DNA from: Castor canadensis
Lineage: Eukaryota; Chordata; Mammalia; Rodentia; Castoridae
Direction of reading: 5' to 3'
DNA length: 64,000 nucleotides
Assembly: GCF_047511655.1 (NCBI RefSeq)
Contig: NC_133400.1
Coordinates: 3,881,001-3,945,000 of the forward strand
Position numbers and translations under genes: made by a program. The stretch's first letter is position 1, and each line of letters starts with the position of its first letter. Positions 1-10,859 of this stretch are shown here, one piece after another. A model generated the notes under the pieces. It did not search any database and had not been told where the DNA came from. It worked only from the letters and a program-made list of their open reading frames with translations.

Positions 1-2230
1 TCAGACGCCTGGGTTAGGGCTAGACAGCAGGAGGGGCCCATCTTCCCTCCTCCATGGGATCCTGTCAGTTTTCCTTAAGCCCTTTGACAAGATCGAGGCC
101 AGACCAGAGGAGGCAACAGGCTGGCTCCTTTACTTGCTGGCCACTCTGGGCCAGCCCAGGCTCCCCATGGCTAACCGCCCACCAACAATCCACTTGGCCT
201 AACAGCAATAACAGCTAGTGTACACCTTATCTCCCCTGTCCCCTCAGCAAAGACACACCCTTACAGGATTAATGGAACACATATCTGGATACATAATGAA
301 TACAGTATATTGTTGAATGCTATGCTGAGAGAATGGATGTAGCAATCTAGACAAAAAAGAAATGATGATTCAACAAATACTAAACTATTTGGTGAAAACA
401 CAGAGCTGAAAACCAGTTATGTTCCATGCAGGCCAAGATAGTTTATACTCATAAAAAGCCACTTTGGAGGGCCGGATATTAAATTAACATATTCTTAAAG
501 GACCCGGTATGCAATTCCTAGACTTTGTCCCTTCTTGCTATGTGGTTGTTTCCATGGAAACCATACCTAGCAAAGCTTTGTATAAAGGGAAGGGGCCCAC
601 CACTTCCCAAGGAAAAGAAATGACTGGCCCCTAGTGTGCAGAGTGTGGTGTAGGTCAGCCTCTCTGCCCCCCCCACCCCGTTTGAATTACAGTCACCACG
701 AGAGCCCAGGGTCACTCAGGTCTGTCACCTCTGCAAGCCTCCACTTCCTCTTTGGGGCTAGATCAAGGCGAGTGCAAGAACCAAGGAAACGTGACTGATG
801 CAGGTGACAGGTGGAAGCCTGGTCCAGCCTCCCAGTCTGAAAGAAAAGCAGGATTCACCCGGATGGGGTGGCCTGGCAGAGGACATAGAGAACGGGGCTG
901 TGGATTCCCCCTCTTCATTGCTTCCTGATGACAATTCCCAGAGCAAGCCCCTGGGAATCCTGGAGACCTGCGCAGAGTGGCCCAGGGTTAGGAGGCAACA
1001 GACAGACAATGCGACAGCTGGGCTGGAAATGCTGAACAGAAGTGCAGCCCATAACCACTCTGGTTGGGGGGATGGGTGGGTATGGCTGAGATTTAGGAAA
1101 GGGAATTCCAAGAATAGAGGCTTGGAGGTGGTGGCAGTCTGGATGACCATGAGAGCACAAAGTCAGTGGGCAGGAGAGGAGGGGGTCCAGGGCCACTAGC
1201 AAGGGGCTGCCCATGGTGAGGTGCCTTGATTTCACCCTAAAGGCAAAGAGGAGCCTCAGCCAGAGGGGGTATGCAGGGGGATGTGGTCTGATTTATGCTT
1301 TGAAAGGCTGTCAGTGAGCAACAACCCAGACGACCTCACAGACTCCAATGATTAAACATGCATGGTTCCATTTATATAAAGTTCAAAACCAGGCAAAACC
1401 AGCTTAAGCCATTAGAAGTCCGGAAATGTTTACTCTGGGGGGTGTGGGGGCAGTGAGGGCTGGAGGAGCTTCTGGGGGCTGCTGGGGCTCTGCAGCTTCC
1501 TCTTCCAGAAGATTCCCTGACAGCACAAAAAATGATTGCACGCTCTTCTCTTGGATGTTGAATTTCAGTTTAAAAAAAAAAAAAAAGTGTTGCTTTTTTT
1601 AAGTTTGAAATTGCTCAGCCTGTTTGAAGAAGGGATTACCAGAGCATGAGTGTCTGCGCAGAGAACTCAGCAGTTTGCAAGCAAGAATCCCCATGGCCTG
1701 CCCTCAAGAGCCTAGGGGCTGAGACAGCTCCCAGATGGCCCTTTCAAAGTGAACTTAACCAAGCAGGAGCCCAGATAAAGCCCTGCCAGCTGGCTGCCGT
1801 GGTCTCCCACTTGGACCAGCGCACCGCCTCTCCCAGACAGGGCCCGGTTCATCCCCCAGTCTGAGAGAGCACTTTGTACTGTGTTGCCAGAGCCCTGCTG
1901 AAAATATCTGCTCATCCCTGAGCAGCCAGGCTTGAAGGTCCAGTGTTTTTCAGAGGCCGTGCCACCCTCCAGAGAGAACAGAAGGACTGTGTTGGGAGCT
2001 GCTTTGGGGTGGCAGGAGGGGGTGTCAGAGACCATGCTTCTTCTCACAGATACAACTGAAATGTCCTGTAGGAACTAGCTTGTTTGTTCAGGCCTGGCTT
2101 CCAGGGGTTGCACACAGATGCCTCGAGCAGGGGGCTCCAGGCACATAGGGCCACTAAACGTGCTGTAGCCCAAAGGCTCGGGAATCACAACCCTTTGCAC
2201 GGAGCACCACCAAGCTGGGCATGCTCCTAG
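1..2230. other. Intergenic DNA, no gene recognised
   Basis: No open frame here resembles a known protein and no paired splice sites enclose a conserved reading frame. Short poly-A tracts sit at 1,572-1,586 and near 2,229-2,250. If the CpG island at 7.9-8.3 kb is the CRISPLD2 promoter, this stretch and everything up to 7,880 would be CRISPLD2 intron 1; that is inference from synteny. Confidence 0.5.
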
Positions 2231-2280
2231 GGAAAAAAAAAAAAAAAAAACCTAATAAAGCCAACTTGCTCTCTTGTTTT

Positions 2281-2335
2281 GTTTTTCCAGTGCTGAGGAT
2301 CAAACCCAGGGCCTCTAGCACGCTAAGCATACAAG
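2281..2335 (-). repeat. tRNA/ID-like SINE fragment
   Basis: On the minus strand the text ends in a B-box-like 'gggtttgatcc' followed by 'cagcactgg', as in ID-type SINEs. Only the 3' half of the tRNA-like part is present. Confidence 0.5.
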
Positions 2336-2499
2336 TTTCCCTGAGCAGGCCTCACTGACTCTGGAGCAAGGTGGTCTTTCAGCAACCAAGGCTCACGCCA
2401 TTGTTGCAAGGCAACTTCTCTCTGGACAGACCCTGTGACCAAAACCCCAACCCGGCTCTATCTGTGTCTGGGCAGATGGCCCCTCCGCACCCCATCTTT

Positions 2500-2676
2500 G
2501 TGCCAGGGCTCCGAGTTGCTTTCAGTGGGTCTCCCCTGAGTCTAATGAGAGCATCATGCACACCTCATTACATACAGCAGGTTCTGGTTCCACCCCATGG
2601 ACTGATACCTTTCTAACGAGGTCCCAGGTATTGCTGAGGGCCTAGGGACTCCACTTTGAGAACCACTGTTCTAGCC
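2500..2676 (-). mobile_element. Old hAT-Charlie type MER fragment
   Basis: The segment ends with 'ctttgagaaccactg', the terminal inverted repeat of non-autonomous hAT-Charlie elements, and is preceded by degraded internal text including 'ttctaacgaggtcccagg'. The other terminus is not seen. Orientation is relative and the exact family is not certain. Confidence 0.55.
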
Positions 2677-2865
2677 CACAGCCCATCTCCTCCTCTGTAC
2701 ACTTTGAGCCAGACTTCCCCAACCCCCAACTCCCATGCCCCCTTCCCGAGTCTTGCCCACCTCCCTACCATCTACCCATTCCTATGCAGAGCTCACGTTT
2801 TTATTTAGGTTGGCTTACTTTTGGAGTGCCAAGAAATTTATTTTCAAAGTCATGTCCTACAGCAT

Positions 2866-2950
2866 GAGAAAGACTAAGGCAGATGGATCACGAGTTTCAG
2901 GCCAGCTGGAGTTTCATAGTGAGATCCTATTTCAAAAAAATCAAAAAGTC
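2866..2950 (+). repeat. B1-like SINE, 3' part
   Basis: The text runs 'aggcagatggatcacgagtttcaggccagctggagtttcatagtgagatcc' (shown here only as a landmark) and ends in an A-rich tail, matching the right-hand part of a 7SL-derived B1 SINE. The left end with the A box is missing. Confidence 0.6.
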
Positions 2951-3074
2951 ATTTGCTATCTCTCTGCCACCCTCAGGGAACCTGGTCACTCCTGGCATGA
3001 AGGGAAAGTCAGAAACCAAATGAAAACTGAGCCACATTCCTGCCTCCCAGTGGGGTGCCAATACTGGCCAAAGC

Positions 3075-3645
3075 GTTGTAGTACAACAAATGCTGAGGAG
3101 GATGCGGGAAAAAGAACTCTTACATGCTGTGGACGGGACAGTGTAACTTAGTGCCACCACCATGGGAATCGGTATGGAGGCTCCTCAAAAAACTGAAAGC
3201 AGAACTCCTGTATGACCCAGCCATACCTGCACACATACCCCAAGGAATCAAAGTCAGCATAAGTAGAGACACCTACACACCTGTGTTTATTACAGCACAA
3301 GTCACAGTAGCCAAGGCATGGAATCAGTGTAGGTCCCCAATGATGGATGAATGGATAAAGAAAATGTATATACAGTGGAGTATTATTCAGCCATAAAAAA
3401 GAATGAAATCATGTCATTTGCAGGAAAATGGATGGAACTGGAGATCATGTCAAGTGAAATAAGCTAGACTCAGAAAGACAAATATCATATATGTGGAATC
3501 TAGATCTAAAAAAAAAAAAGGCATGACTATACATGGGGAACTATTTGGAAGGGGACCGACCAGTGGGAAGGTGTTGGGAGGGAAGAGGGTGATGAGGGAG
3601 AATACAAAATGTCATAGTGAAACCCATTATTTTTGCACATCTTTT
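3075..3645 (+). mobile_element. LINE-1 3' end, ORF2 C-terminus and 3' UTR
   Basis: A broken reading frame on the plus strand contains the LINE-1 ORF2 C-terminal signatures 'ESVWRLLKKLK', 'YDPAIP' and 'MDEWIKKM', followed by the usual 3' segment around 'gaatgaaatcatgtcatttgcaggaaaatggatggaactggag' (landmark). Several frameshifts and stops make it inactive. The end of the 3' UTR and the poly-A tail are missing; the sequence runs straight into an inverted U2 snRNA pseudogene at 3,651. Confidence 0.9.
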
Positions 3646-3650
3646 AGAAG

Positions 3651-3836
3651 GGGTACACCCTCCTGGAGGTTCTAACAATACCAGGTCAATGTGTGGAGTG
3701 AGCAAGGCAAGCTCCTACTCCATCTCCCCACCCCAAAATCCATTTAATATGCTGTCCTCAGATAGAGGACACATTAGCTATTAAACTGATAAGAACAGGT
3801 ACTACACTTGATCATAGCCAAAAGGCCAAGAAGAGA
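3651..3836 (-). pseudogene. U2 snRNA pseudogene, nearly full length
   Basis: Read on the minus strand from 3,836, the sequence follows U2 spliceosomal RNA from its 5' end ('atctcttcttggcctttt', against 'atcgcttctcggcctttt' in U2) through the branch-point recognition region (here 'acaagtgtagtacc' is degraded) and Sm-site region to the 3' end at 3,651. Substitutions and small gaps are scattered along its length, for example around the branch-site-pairing segment and the 3' stem-loops, so it is not a working gene. No poly-A tail follows the 3' end on the minus strand, and no upstream PSE is recognised. It abuts the 3' part of a LINE-1 of opposite orientation. Confidence 0.88.
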
Positions 3837-3839
3837 TGT

Positions 3840-4680
3840 GAAATAATTTTTTTTTTAAAAAAAGCTTTGTTGTAGAAGGTGTGCTGTTTGTTGTGGAGGC
3901 TGTAGGAGGGCTGTCAGGCACAGACAGCCCCACCCAAGACTTTCACTTCTCTGTGAGCAGAAAGGCCAACGAAGTTCAAAGAGCACTCTTGGATTCGGGT
4001 TTGCTGCTGGTCTATGCACCTGCTCAGTCACCTTGGGGCCACCAGTGATAGGTTCCCGGCTTTGGGAACATAGGTCATTCCAGAGTGAACTGAGCATGAC
4101 CCTTCACTCAGCCCCTTCCCCATCTCCAGGCTTGTGCACTGTGCCTGAAGACCCTCCCAACACCCCTCAGCCCTCTTTCCCTGTCTGGAGTCTTCAGGCT
4201 GATCAAGTCAGCCACCAAAGACCCAGGTCAGATGCCTCCAGAGGGCGCCCAGTGGGTGTCTTCCCATGCACAGGAATTTGGGGGCGGAGTCGGCTCTGGC
4301 ATCTTTTACCTGGGAGCAAATGGAAATACAATTCTTTTTCCTGTGGAATACCGCTGCTCTGCACTCTAACTGGGACACACTGCAGAAAGTGGGACTGAAA
4401 ATGTGGGGTTTATAACTTACATTAGTTTTCAAATGATGGGCCAGAAATGACAAAAATCCTTCATTGGGCCTTTTTTCCTCTGATCTTGGGGTTTTGTCTA
4501 AATTGATGAGTCTCTCTCAGGCTGGATGACAGGGTCCCCACAGCCCTGAAAGGAGGGTATCTTCCCTGGGGGTATTTGCCCATAGTTGCAAAACTGGGAA
4601 CAGAGCACAGTGCCCCAGGGGCAATGTCTCAGACAGGCTTCTCTGTGGGTTGTTGCCACCATGACTCAAGGGGACACAGG
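3840..4680. other. Intergenic DNA, nothing recognised
   Basis: Apart from an oligo-T/oligo-A run at 3,847-3,862, I see no repeat family or gene that can be named here. Confidence 0.4.
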
Positions 4681-5342
4681 GACCTTGGCAAGTTAAACAT
4701 CCCACTCCTAGGTATATACCCAAGAGAAATGAGAACACACATCCACACCAAACCTGGTACATAAACGTGCCTAACAGAACCGTTCACAATAGCCAAAGGG
4801 GGCAAACAAATCTGTTCTACCAAAACCCAGGACACAGTCCAACCATAACCAAGAAATAAGGGCTGGGCATGGTGAGGCATGCCTGCAAGCCCAACACTCA
4901 GGAAATAGAAGCAGGAGAATTGAGAGTTTAAGGTCAGCTTTTACTGCATAGTGAGAGCCCCCTCTAGAAGAAAAAAAAAAAAAAAAAGGAAGTTCTGTGA
5001 TACTACGAAGTGTGCGAACCTTGAAAACATCTGCTGAGTGAAAACATCCAGACACAGAAGACCACATAGTATGACTCGGTTCATGTGAAATGTCCAGAAT
5101 AAGCAAATCCACAGAACCAAAGTAGATTAGGCTGCCGGGGTGGGGGAGGAGGATGGGGAGGGGGAGGGAGTGCTAACGGGCACAGGCTTTCCTTATGGGA
5201 TGATGAAAGTGCTGAGGAATTAGATAATCCCGCATCACTGCAAATACACTCAATGCCACAGAATTGGGTAGTTAAATGTGGTTAAAATGGTAAATTTTAT
5301 GTTTGTGAGTATTTTGCCACAATAAGTTTTTTTTTTTTTTTT
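4681..5342 (+). mobile_element. Old LINE-1 (L1M-like) 3' end, split by a SINE
   Basis: The left part (4,690-4,860) matches the LINE-1 region around 'ctaggtatatacccaagaga' and 'cacaatagccaaa'. After the SINE at 4,861-4,990 it resumes with 'tatgactcggttcatgtgaaatgtccagaa' (landmark) and the typical old L1 3' UTR ending near 'gtgagtattttgccacaata', then a T/A-rich tail. G-rich text at 5,138-5,171 is the usual polypurine segment of L1 3' UTRs. Coding capacity is lost. Confidence 0.8.
4861..4990 (+). repeat. B1-like SINE inserted in an L1
   Basis: It begins 'gggctgggcatggtgaggca', contains the 'gccagcctgg'-equivalent region in diverged form, and ends in an A tract at 4,971-4,987. Its insertion splits an older L1, so it is the younger element. 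Confidence 0.75.
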
Positions 5343-6550
5343 TTTTTGCAGGAAAAAGAAAACAGAACACGGCTGGTCCTGGGAATGTCCCCTCCTGTAG
5401 GCGTGTGTGCCTGGTCCTGCCAGCTCTGGAACAGAGTGTGTTCCACTTGGGACTTTGCGAGGTTCTCAGGGTCCCCAGCCCATGATCACCTATGGAGCTA
5501 AAGTGAGGGCAAATTAGACCTGCGTTGGATTTGGCTCCTCCCTTCTTGACAAGCCATCAGGACTTCTGAGTGATGTTGGGTTTGCACATCTGGGACTGAT
5601 CAAAAACCAGTGAGTTTGCAAAAAAAAAAAAGCCTCCCGAGCTGCAGCAGCAGACTCAGAGGCACCTCCCAAACACAGCAAATTACGCTGGTGACAGAGA
5701 AAAGCAGTGTCCCAGTTCTACAAGGCCATGAGGTCAGCTTTGGGAGCCTGCCTCTGAGATATTTCAAATGCAACCGACAAAAGGTCAGATATCCTGGTGG
5801 GGTCGTTGAGGGCTGGAGGGGCCTCACACTCTTCTGTGCAGACTTCAGGCCCTCCTCAAGCCAGCTCTCTTCTCCAGCCAGAAGGCAGGACTCAGGACCA
5901 GCACTGATCTGGGTCCCAGGCACAATCACAGTGTGCAGAAGTCCTACCTGTCGGCAGAGCTGAGACCAAGCCATCTCCACACATCCCCTTCCTGCCCCGG
6001 CCCCACCAGGAGCCAGGGACCCCAATCCCCAGCAACACTAAAAGCACCCACAGGGCATGAAAAGCTGTGTCAGTGGCTTATCACTAAATAAGCACCTTCT
6101 TCAGAGCCTGGGGCAGGTCCAGTCAGAGTGGCAGCTCTCCTGGCCCTGACTGTGTCAAGTTGGGCATACAGCTGATCCCCACCCTGAGCCTCAGTGTGCT
6201 GCTCACGAAGTGCACACCTCTCAGGACTCCGGGGTCATTCATGAAAACCCTGGGCATTCTGGCCCAAGGGAGGCACAGGTAAGTGTCAGCAGCCAGTAGT
6301 ATCAATGTTCTTACAACTCTGTACGGATCTAAATCTCTTTCTTCATTTCTCTTCCCTGGGGCCAGCATCCAGCTGTTTTCTCCTGGAACCCTTCAAATAA
6401 AGCGCCTGTGTGAAGGTCAGGCTCAGAGATGGGCTGGCAGTGGGTAGAGAAGTGTCTTAAAGGAGGCAGGACACACATGTCAAGAGGGCAGGGTCTTGAC
6501 AAGACTGAGCTGGGATGACTTCACCTATCACACACCAGCTAAGGCATCGT
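5343..6550. other. Intergenic DNA, nothing recognised
   Basis: GC-moderate unique-looking sequence with a short A tract at 5,620-5,630. Frames present here have no recognisable domain and no matching splice pairs. Confidence 0.4.
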
Positions 6551-6554
6551 GGGC

Positions 6555-6690
6555 AAGCACTTGGCTTTTCTGAGCCTCAGTTTCCTCAGCTGTGAAATGT
6601 GGAGCAGGTGGCACACCTCATCCAGGTGTGTTGGAGGGATGGACGATGCAGGTAAAGTGCATGGCACAGACGTCACGCCTGTCACATCAG
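6555..6690 (+). repeat. MIR SINE fragment
   Basis: The core 'gagcctcagtttcctcagct' followed by 'gtgaaatgtgga' matches the conserved core-to-3' part of the mammal-wide MIR element. Confidence 0.75.
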
Positions 6691-7639
6691 CAGTATACCC
6701 CACGCTTGCTGCCTCTTCCCCCACGTGGAAACAGCCAGGTACAAGCAAAAGCAGAAATCAGGTGCTCCCCAACACATAGAGCCGCAGCACATCCCTCCCA
6801 GTCTATGTGTCCTTGTGAAGCCTGTCCCGTCTTGTTTTGCAGCCCTATCAGACTCCAGACCCTAGATGGGGAAGGCAGGCTCACGTACTCAACCAGAGCA
6901 AGGAGCCCAAAGGCTCAGAGAGGAAACTCACAACCCACTCTTGGCTGCAGGGCAAGTGGGCAGGGCATTTGCTTCTCTAGTCAGAGAGAAACTCCTCACC
7001 TTCTGGCTGAAAGATGCCCAGTTCAAGTTGGACCGCAATCAGCAGCCATTGGCTAAGCCCTTCCTGGCTTGTTCACCGGCCCAGCCCTTGGCAAGGCAGG
7101 CTGTGGGTCTGCACCAAGCGAGGGGTTGGCCTTAGCTCTGTTCATCTGGGTGACTGACCTCCCCAGTATTCTAGAGCGGGCCCTCTGCTCCCAGCCCAAT
7201 TCTCCACACAGGAGAAGTTACACAGAGTTGCACTCTGCCTAAAGAGATCCAGTGATGTCCCTGAATTCATGTCCCTGAATTGTGACATGGCCCCACACCT
7301 GCACACATCCATCTGAAGCTCCGGAGGCTCTGCCTGGACAACTCAATGTAGCTCTCTGACTCTCCGATGTCTTCATCTGATATAAGGGAAGGGGACCACC
7401 TTGCATTTCTGTTGCAAATGAAATTATAAAGGGGCGTGGCCCTGTAAACTGCAGGGCAGAAGCCACCTGCCTGTATGATCAGCCTGCACCTCCACACGTG
7501 GGTAGAACACTTTCTAACGCCTGTCCCGTCCATGCCATCAGCTTTCCATTTATTGACGCCTACTGTCAACACAGGATCACCACAAACGGCTGTGAGTTGC
7601 GCAAGGAAGGCGAAAGTATACGGCCTCAGGGCAGCAGAG

Positions 7640-7775
7640 ATCTGCGCTCAGATCGACTTCGGTCCCGGCTCCCTCACTACCTACGAGTCCCGGCTAAATT
7701 TCGTGGACGAGCCTTAGTTTCTTCATCTGAAAAAAAGGCTTTTGCATACCACAAAGCATGGTTCTGAGACGCAGG
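7640..7775 (+). repeat. MIR SINE fragment near the CpG island
   Basis: It shows the MIR order: a 'cagatc..cttcggtcccggctcc' segment, then 'gccttagtttcttcatctg'. It keeps several CpGs, unlike most MIR copies in the window, which fits with its position at the edge of a CpG island. Confidence 0.65.
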
Positions 7776-7879
7776 TAGAACCCTCAAAGATGGCATCTTC
7801 CCTGGTCACTTCAGCTCCTAGGACACGAGGGAGACCGGATTGCAGCTTGCAAAAGGGAGACGAATCTAATCACACCTAC

Positions 7880-8300
7880 CTCCAGAGAGCTCCGATCACC
7901 CTTTGCCGGCGTGTCCCGCGTTCAGCGGCGGCTGCGTGGGCACAGCGGGCGGGTGGCTGGGCGGCCGACGGGGCAGGCGCTGAGGGATGCAAGTGGGTCC
8001 CTGGCGGAGCGCACCGCCTCTTGTAGGCTGCATTGAGCCCGAGACCACGCCCCCTAGGGCCCGCGGCGTTGATTGGGCCGCGCAACTCGGGCCCCGCCCC
8101 TCCAGGCCCCAAGCCCCGCCCCTGCCCCGCCCGGAGTATTCCAGAGGCGGGGAGGTCCCGCGCCTGGGCGGGCTAGGGGTCGGGGCCGCCCGCGTGGGAG
8201 CCCCGCGGGAGAGGAGGACGTGCTCAGGTTCCTCCCCATGACCATAAAAGTCGTTTCCATTGAGCGCCTGGACAAGCACTGCCCCCCCCGCCCCCGGCGG
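7880..8300 (-). promoter_or_regulatory. CpG island, candidate CRISPLD2 promoter and first exon
   Basis: This is the only strong CpG island in the window. It holds a cluster of GC boxes (repeated 'ccccgccc' at about 8,090-8,133), high GC and dense CpG, and no clear TATA box. On the minus strand a good splice donor, 'ggag|gtaggtgtg', lies with the last exon base at 7,880, so a GC-rich non-coding exon ending there is plausible. In human, CRISPLD2 is the next gene past USP10 in the same orientation, about 40 kb away; here the gap is about 34 kb. The link to CRISPLD2 and the strand are inference from synteny; no coding exon of that gene is visible downstream. Confidence 0.55.
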
Positions 8301-8660
8301 TTGCAAATTGACTAAATCCCAGCTGTCTGCCACTCAAGTGGAGAAGGGGGCTGGCGAGAGACCTCCCAGGATTGTGGCACGTGAAGTCCTGAAGTCCGCA
8401 AGGGCGTGGGCTCTGTAAACGCAGGCGGGACACAGGTGTGCTGACTTCATCCTTCTGCTCGCGAGCAGAAACCTTCACACAGCTGCCACTGCCTGTTCCC
8501 GATTTGCACAGGGAGCATGACGTGATTGTAAAAGGGGTATTGTTTGGTGGGGAGAACCAGCAGGAAGGAAGAGGGAGAAAGGAGTGGGTGCCGGAGGCTG
8601 AATAGGAGTTAAGTGCATTTTATATACAAAACCTACCAAATGCTTAAAGGGGGGAGGAGA

Positions 8661-8740
8661 GCTGGAGGCGTGGCTCAAGTGGTACAGCGCCTGCCTAGCA
8701 AATGCAAGGACCCGAGTTCAAACCCCAGGACTGCCAAAGT
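8661..8740 (+). repeat. tRNA/ID-like SINE
   Basis: It starts 'gctggaggcgtggctcaagt' (A-box region) and contains 'gagttcaaaccccagg' (B box) and ends 'actgccaaag'. It has a Pol III promoter layout but is a dispersed repeat, not a tRNA gene. Confidence 0.85.
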
Positions 8741-8890
8741 AGTCTCAGAAAGGAGGAGGGGAAGAGGAATGAACAAAGTGTAACAGAGAGGTTGAATTTG
8801 AGCAGAGTACATTATACAAATGTATGGAAATAATCACAATGAAACTCTTCTGTACAATTTATGACAATTAAAAAAGAAAAGAAAGTCGAC
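8741..8890 (+). mobile_element. LINE-1 3' UTR fragment
   Basis: The segment 'aatcacaatgaaactcttctgtacaatttatgacaattaaaaaag' (landmark) corresponds to the very end of the L1 3' UTR seen also at 44,340-44,415 ('cacaatgacacgaaaccccc', 'aatattaacgtatgctaata'). Confidence 0.65.
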
Positions 8891-9589
8891 TGGGAGATGT
8901 GATGGATGGGGTAACACAAGGGTCCATCTTCATAATTATCTCAGTACACATTGGCAAGAATCATCCCATTTCACAGATCTGGTTCCTGCTGCTTGGGGAA
9001 GAGGCTGTCACGTCGGTAGCCAGTGGACAGCAGAGCAGATTCCAAGAAGCTCTTACTATACTTTGCCCCATCCTTAACCTGTGCAGGTACAGTGCATCAT
9101 GTCAATTAAGAGTCAGAAGAAATCACCTTTGAAACAGGCAACTCCAAGTCCCTTGGGGGCAGATGAACAGAAGGCCAGAGGAGCTAAGGGCCACCCTAAG
9201 CTCGCTCTCAGTCACAGACAGTGGACCTGGCCTATGCAGGTGTGGAGCTCAGGAGAGGAGGCAGCCTGTCCACATTGCTGTCCCTGCATTAGGACACTGG
9301 AATTGGCTCATCAACCACCAGCTCCTTCACAAATACCTGTCGAGTCGCTCTGTGCCCAGCCCTGCAAACGGGACCTACTGGGATCTCAGAGGCTGGGGCT
9401 CCCAGAGGGGTTAGAGCGTGTGGGGAAACAAGGATGGAGACAGGGTCTCAAGCTAGAAACCCTTGCCCCTGGCGCTGGGGCAGCTCATGTGCAGATGAGG
9501 AATCACACTGATGCTCCCTCCTTTCTTTTCTTTTCCATGTATTTTCTTTCTCCTCTCAGTTTTGGAAGTCATTCTCAGATCAGCGCTCA

Positions 9590-9960
9590 CTCACCCAGTA
9601 CTTACTAAGCACCACTCTGTGCTGGGTTCTGTCCTGAGCACTGGTGGAGGAGTCAGCAGGGAATAACTGATCCAGAATAGTCCTCGGTGTGACAAAGGAC
9701 TAGCCCAAGGGAAGAGGGCTGTGTCAACAGGCACCTCTTAGGTGCTTAGCCCCATAAGCATCACCTCACCAAGGGCCCCACCATGACCACCCTCTGATGC
9801 TGATGCCATTGCTCACAGCCCCATTTTTCCAACAAGGGACTGACTGGGCACAGAGAATCCAACTCACTTTCCTGAGGTCACAGAGCTTCGAAGAGGAGAC
9901 ACTAGGATTTGAACCTGTGCTCTTGCCCCATCCTGCCACTGCCTGTGACCATTAAACCTC
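9590..9960 (-). repeat. MIR-type SINE, diverged
   Basis: The text 'cttactaagcaccactctgtgctgggttctgtcctgagcac' (landmark) and, further on, 'gaggtcacagagcttcgaag' plus 'gatttgaacctgtgctc' follow the MIR or MIR3 layout in reverse orientation. Confidence 0.65.
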
Positions 9961-10429
9961 GGGTACAGAGGATTGGAATAAACTGAGTCCTCAGAGGGTT
10001 CCATACATCCCTGGCAAAGGGAAAGGGAAGCTATGAAGAAGCAGACTCTTCATGGGCCCAATATTTGAGTGGAGCTGGTGGCCGTTAATGAAATGTTCAC
10101 TCCTCTGAGAATCTGACCTCTACTGCCTTGCATCTACCTGCAGGTTTCTTGCTAGTTCTGAGGAGCCCCTCCCAACCTGGGCACTCCAGGTTTGTCATTC
10201 CACAAACCTGTCATCCCCTGGTCGAGCTGCCAAGTCTCATTTAGTCTGGCAGCTTCAGAACCATACAGACCGTCACCTCATCTGCCTGAATTTCTCCCTT
10301 CCTCTCTGTGGTCTTCTCCCCCCACCTGCCCCCTGCTGAGCATCTGGGGCCTGACATGCCCACCACCACCTTCTGAATCAGCCACACTTCCACATGCCAG
10401 CCCCTGTGCATAAGGGTTCATGGGCATCG

Positions 10430-10560
10430 TCTGGTCAGCTTCTCACAGCCCAATGGGAGCAAGCACTCTGCTTACAGATGGGGAACCTGAGCCTCAAGTA
10501 GGTGATGGCATTTGCCCAGGGTCACTTAGCTGTTCATTGGTGGGGTTGGGTTGTGCCTGC
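10430..10560 (-). repeat. MIR SINE fragment
   Basis: The reverse-oriented MIR core is seen in 'cagatggggaacctgagcct' followed by 'gcccagggtcacttagctg'. Confidence 0.75.
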
Positions 10561-10574
10561 ATCTCAGGTCATCT

Positions 10575-10858
10575 GTGCTGTGGCCAGAATAACTATCTTC
10601 CCCAAGTTCCTAATAAACCTAATCACCAATAATGGTATTAGGGGAGGTGTGGGGAGGTGATGGGTCCTGAGGGCTCTGGAAAGATCAGTGACCTTGTACA
10701 GAGGACCAGAGAGCTCTCTTGCCCCAGCCACCTTGTGAGGATACAGAAAGTGACCTGGATCTCGGACTTCCCAGACTCAGAACTATAAGCAATAAAATTC
10801 TATTGTGTGGTATTTTGTTAGAGCAGCCGGAATGGACTAAGACATCCCATGACCTTGG
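10575..10858 (+). mobile_element. ERVL-MaLR LTR fragment
   Basis: Hallmarks of the MaLR LTR 3' half occur in order: 'aggtgatgggtcctgagg', 'ccagccaccttgtgaggat', 'tctcggacttcccagactc', 'agaactataagcaataaaa' (containing the AATAAA signal) and 'tattttgttagagcagcc...gactaagaca'. Solo and decayed; no internal coding region beside it. Confidence 0.85.
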
Positions 10859-10859
10859 C

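Noticed and set aside
1..7880. CRISPLD2 coding exons
   Set aside because: No frame here resembles the signal peptide or CAP domain of CRISPLD2. The coding exons, if the synteny holds, lie to the left of the window.
7896..8333. 145-codon minus-strand open frame in the CpG island
   Set aside because: Pro/Gly/Arg-rich composition is what GC-rich DNA gives by chance. It has no known motif and fits better as promoter and non-coding exon.
8661..8740. Possible tRNA gene, because of A-box and B-box-like motifs
   Set aside because: The same sequence with an A-rich tail recurs dozens of times on both strands, so it is a tRNA-derived SINE. A cloverleaf with a proper anticodon arm is not seen.
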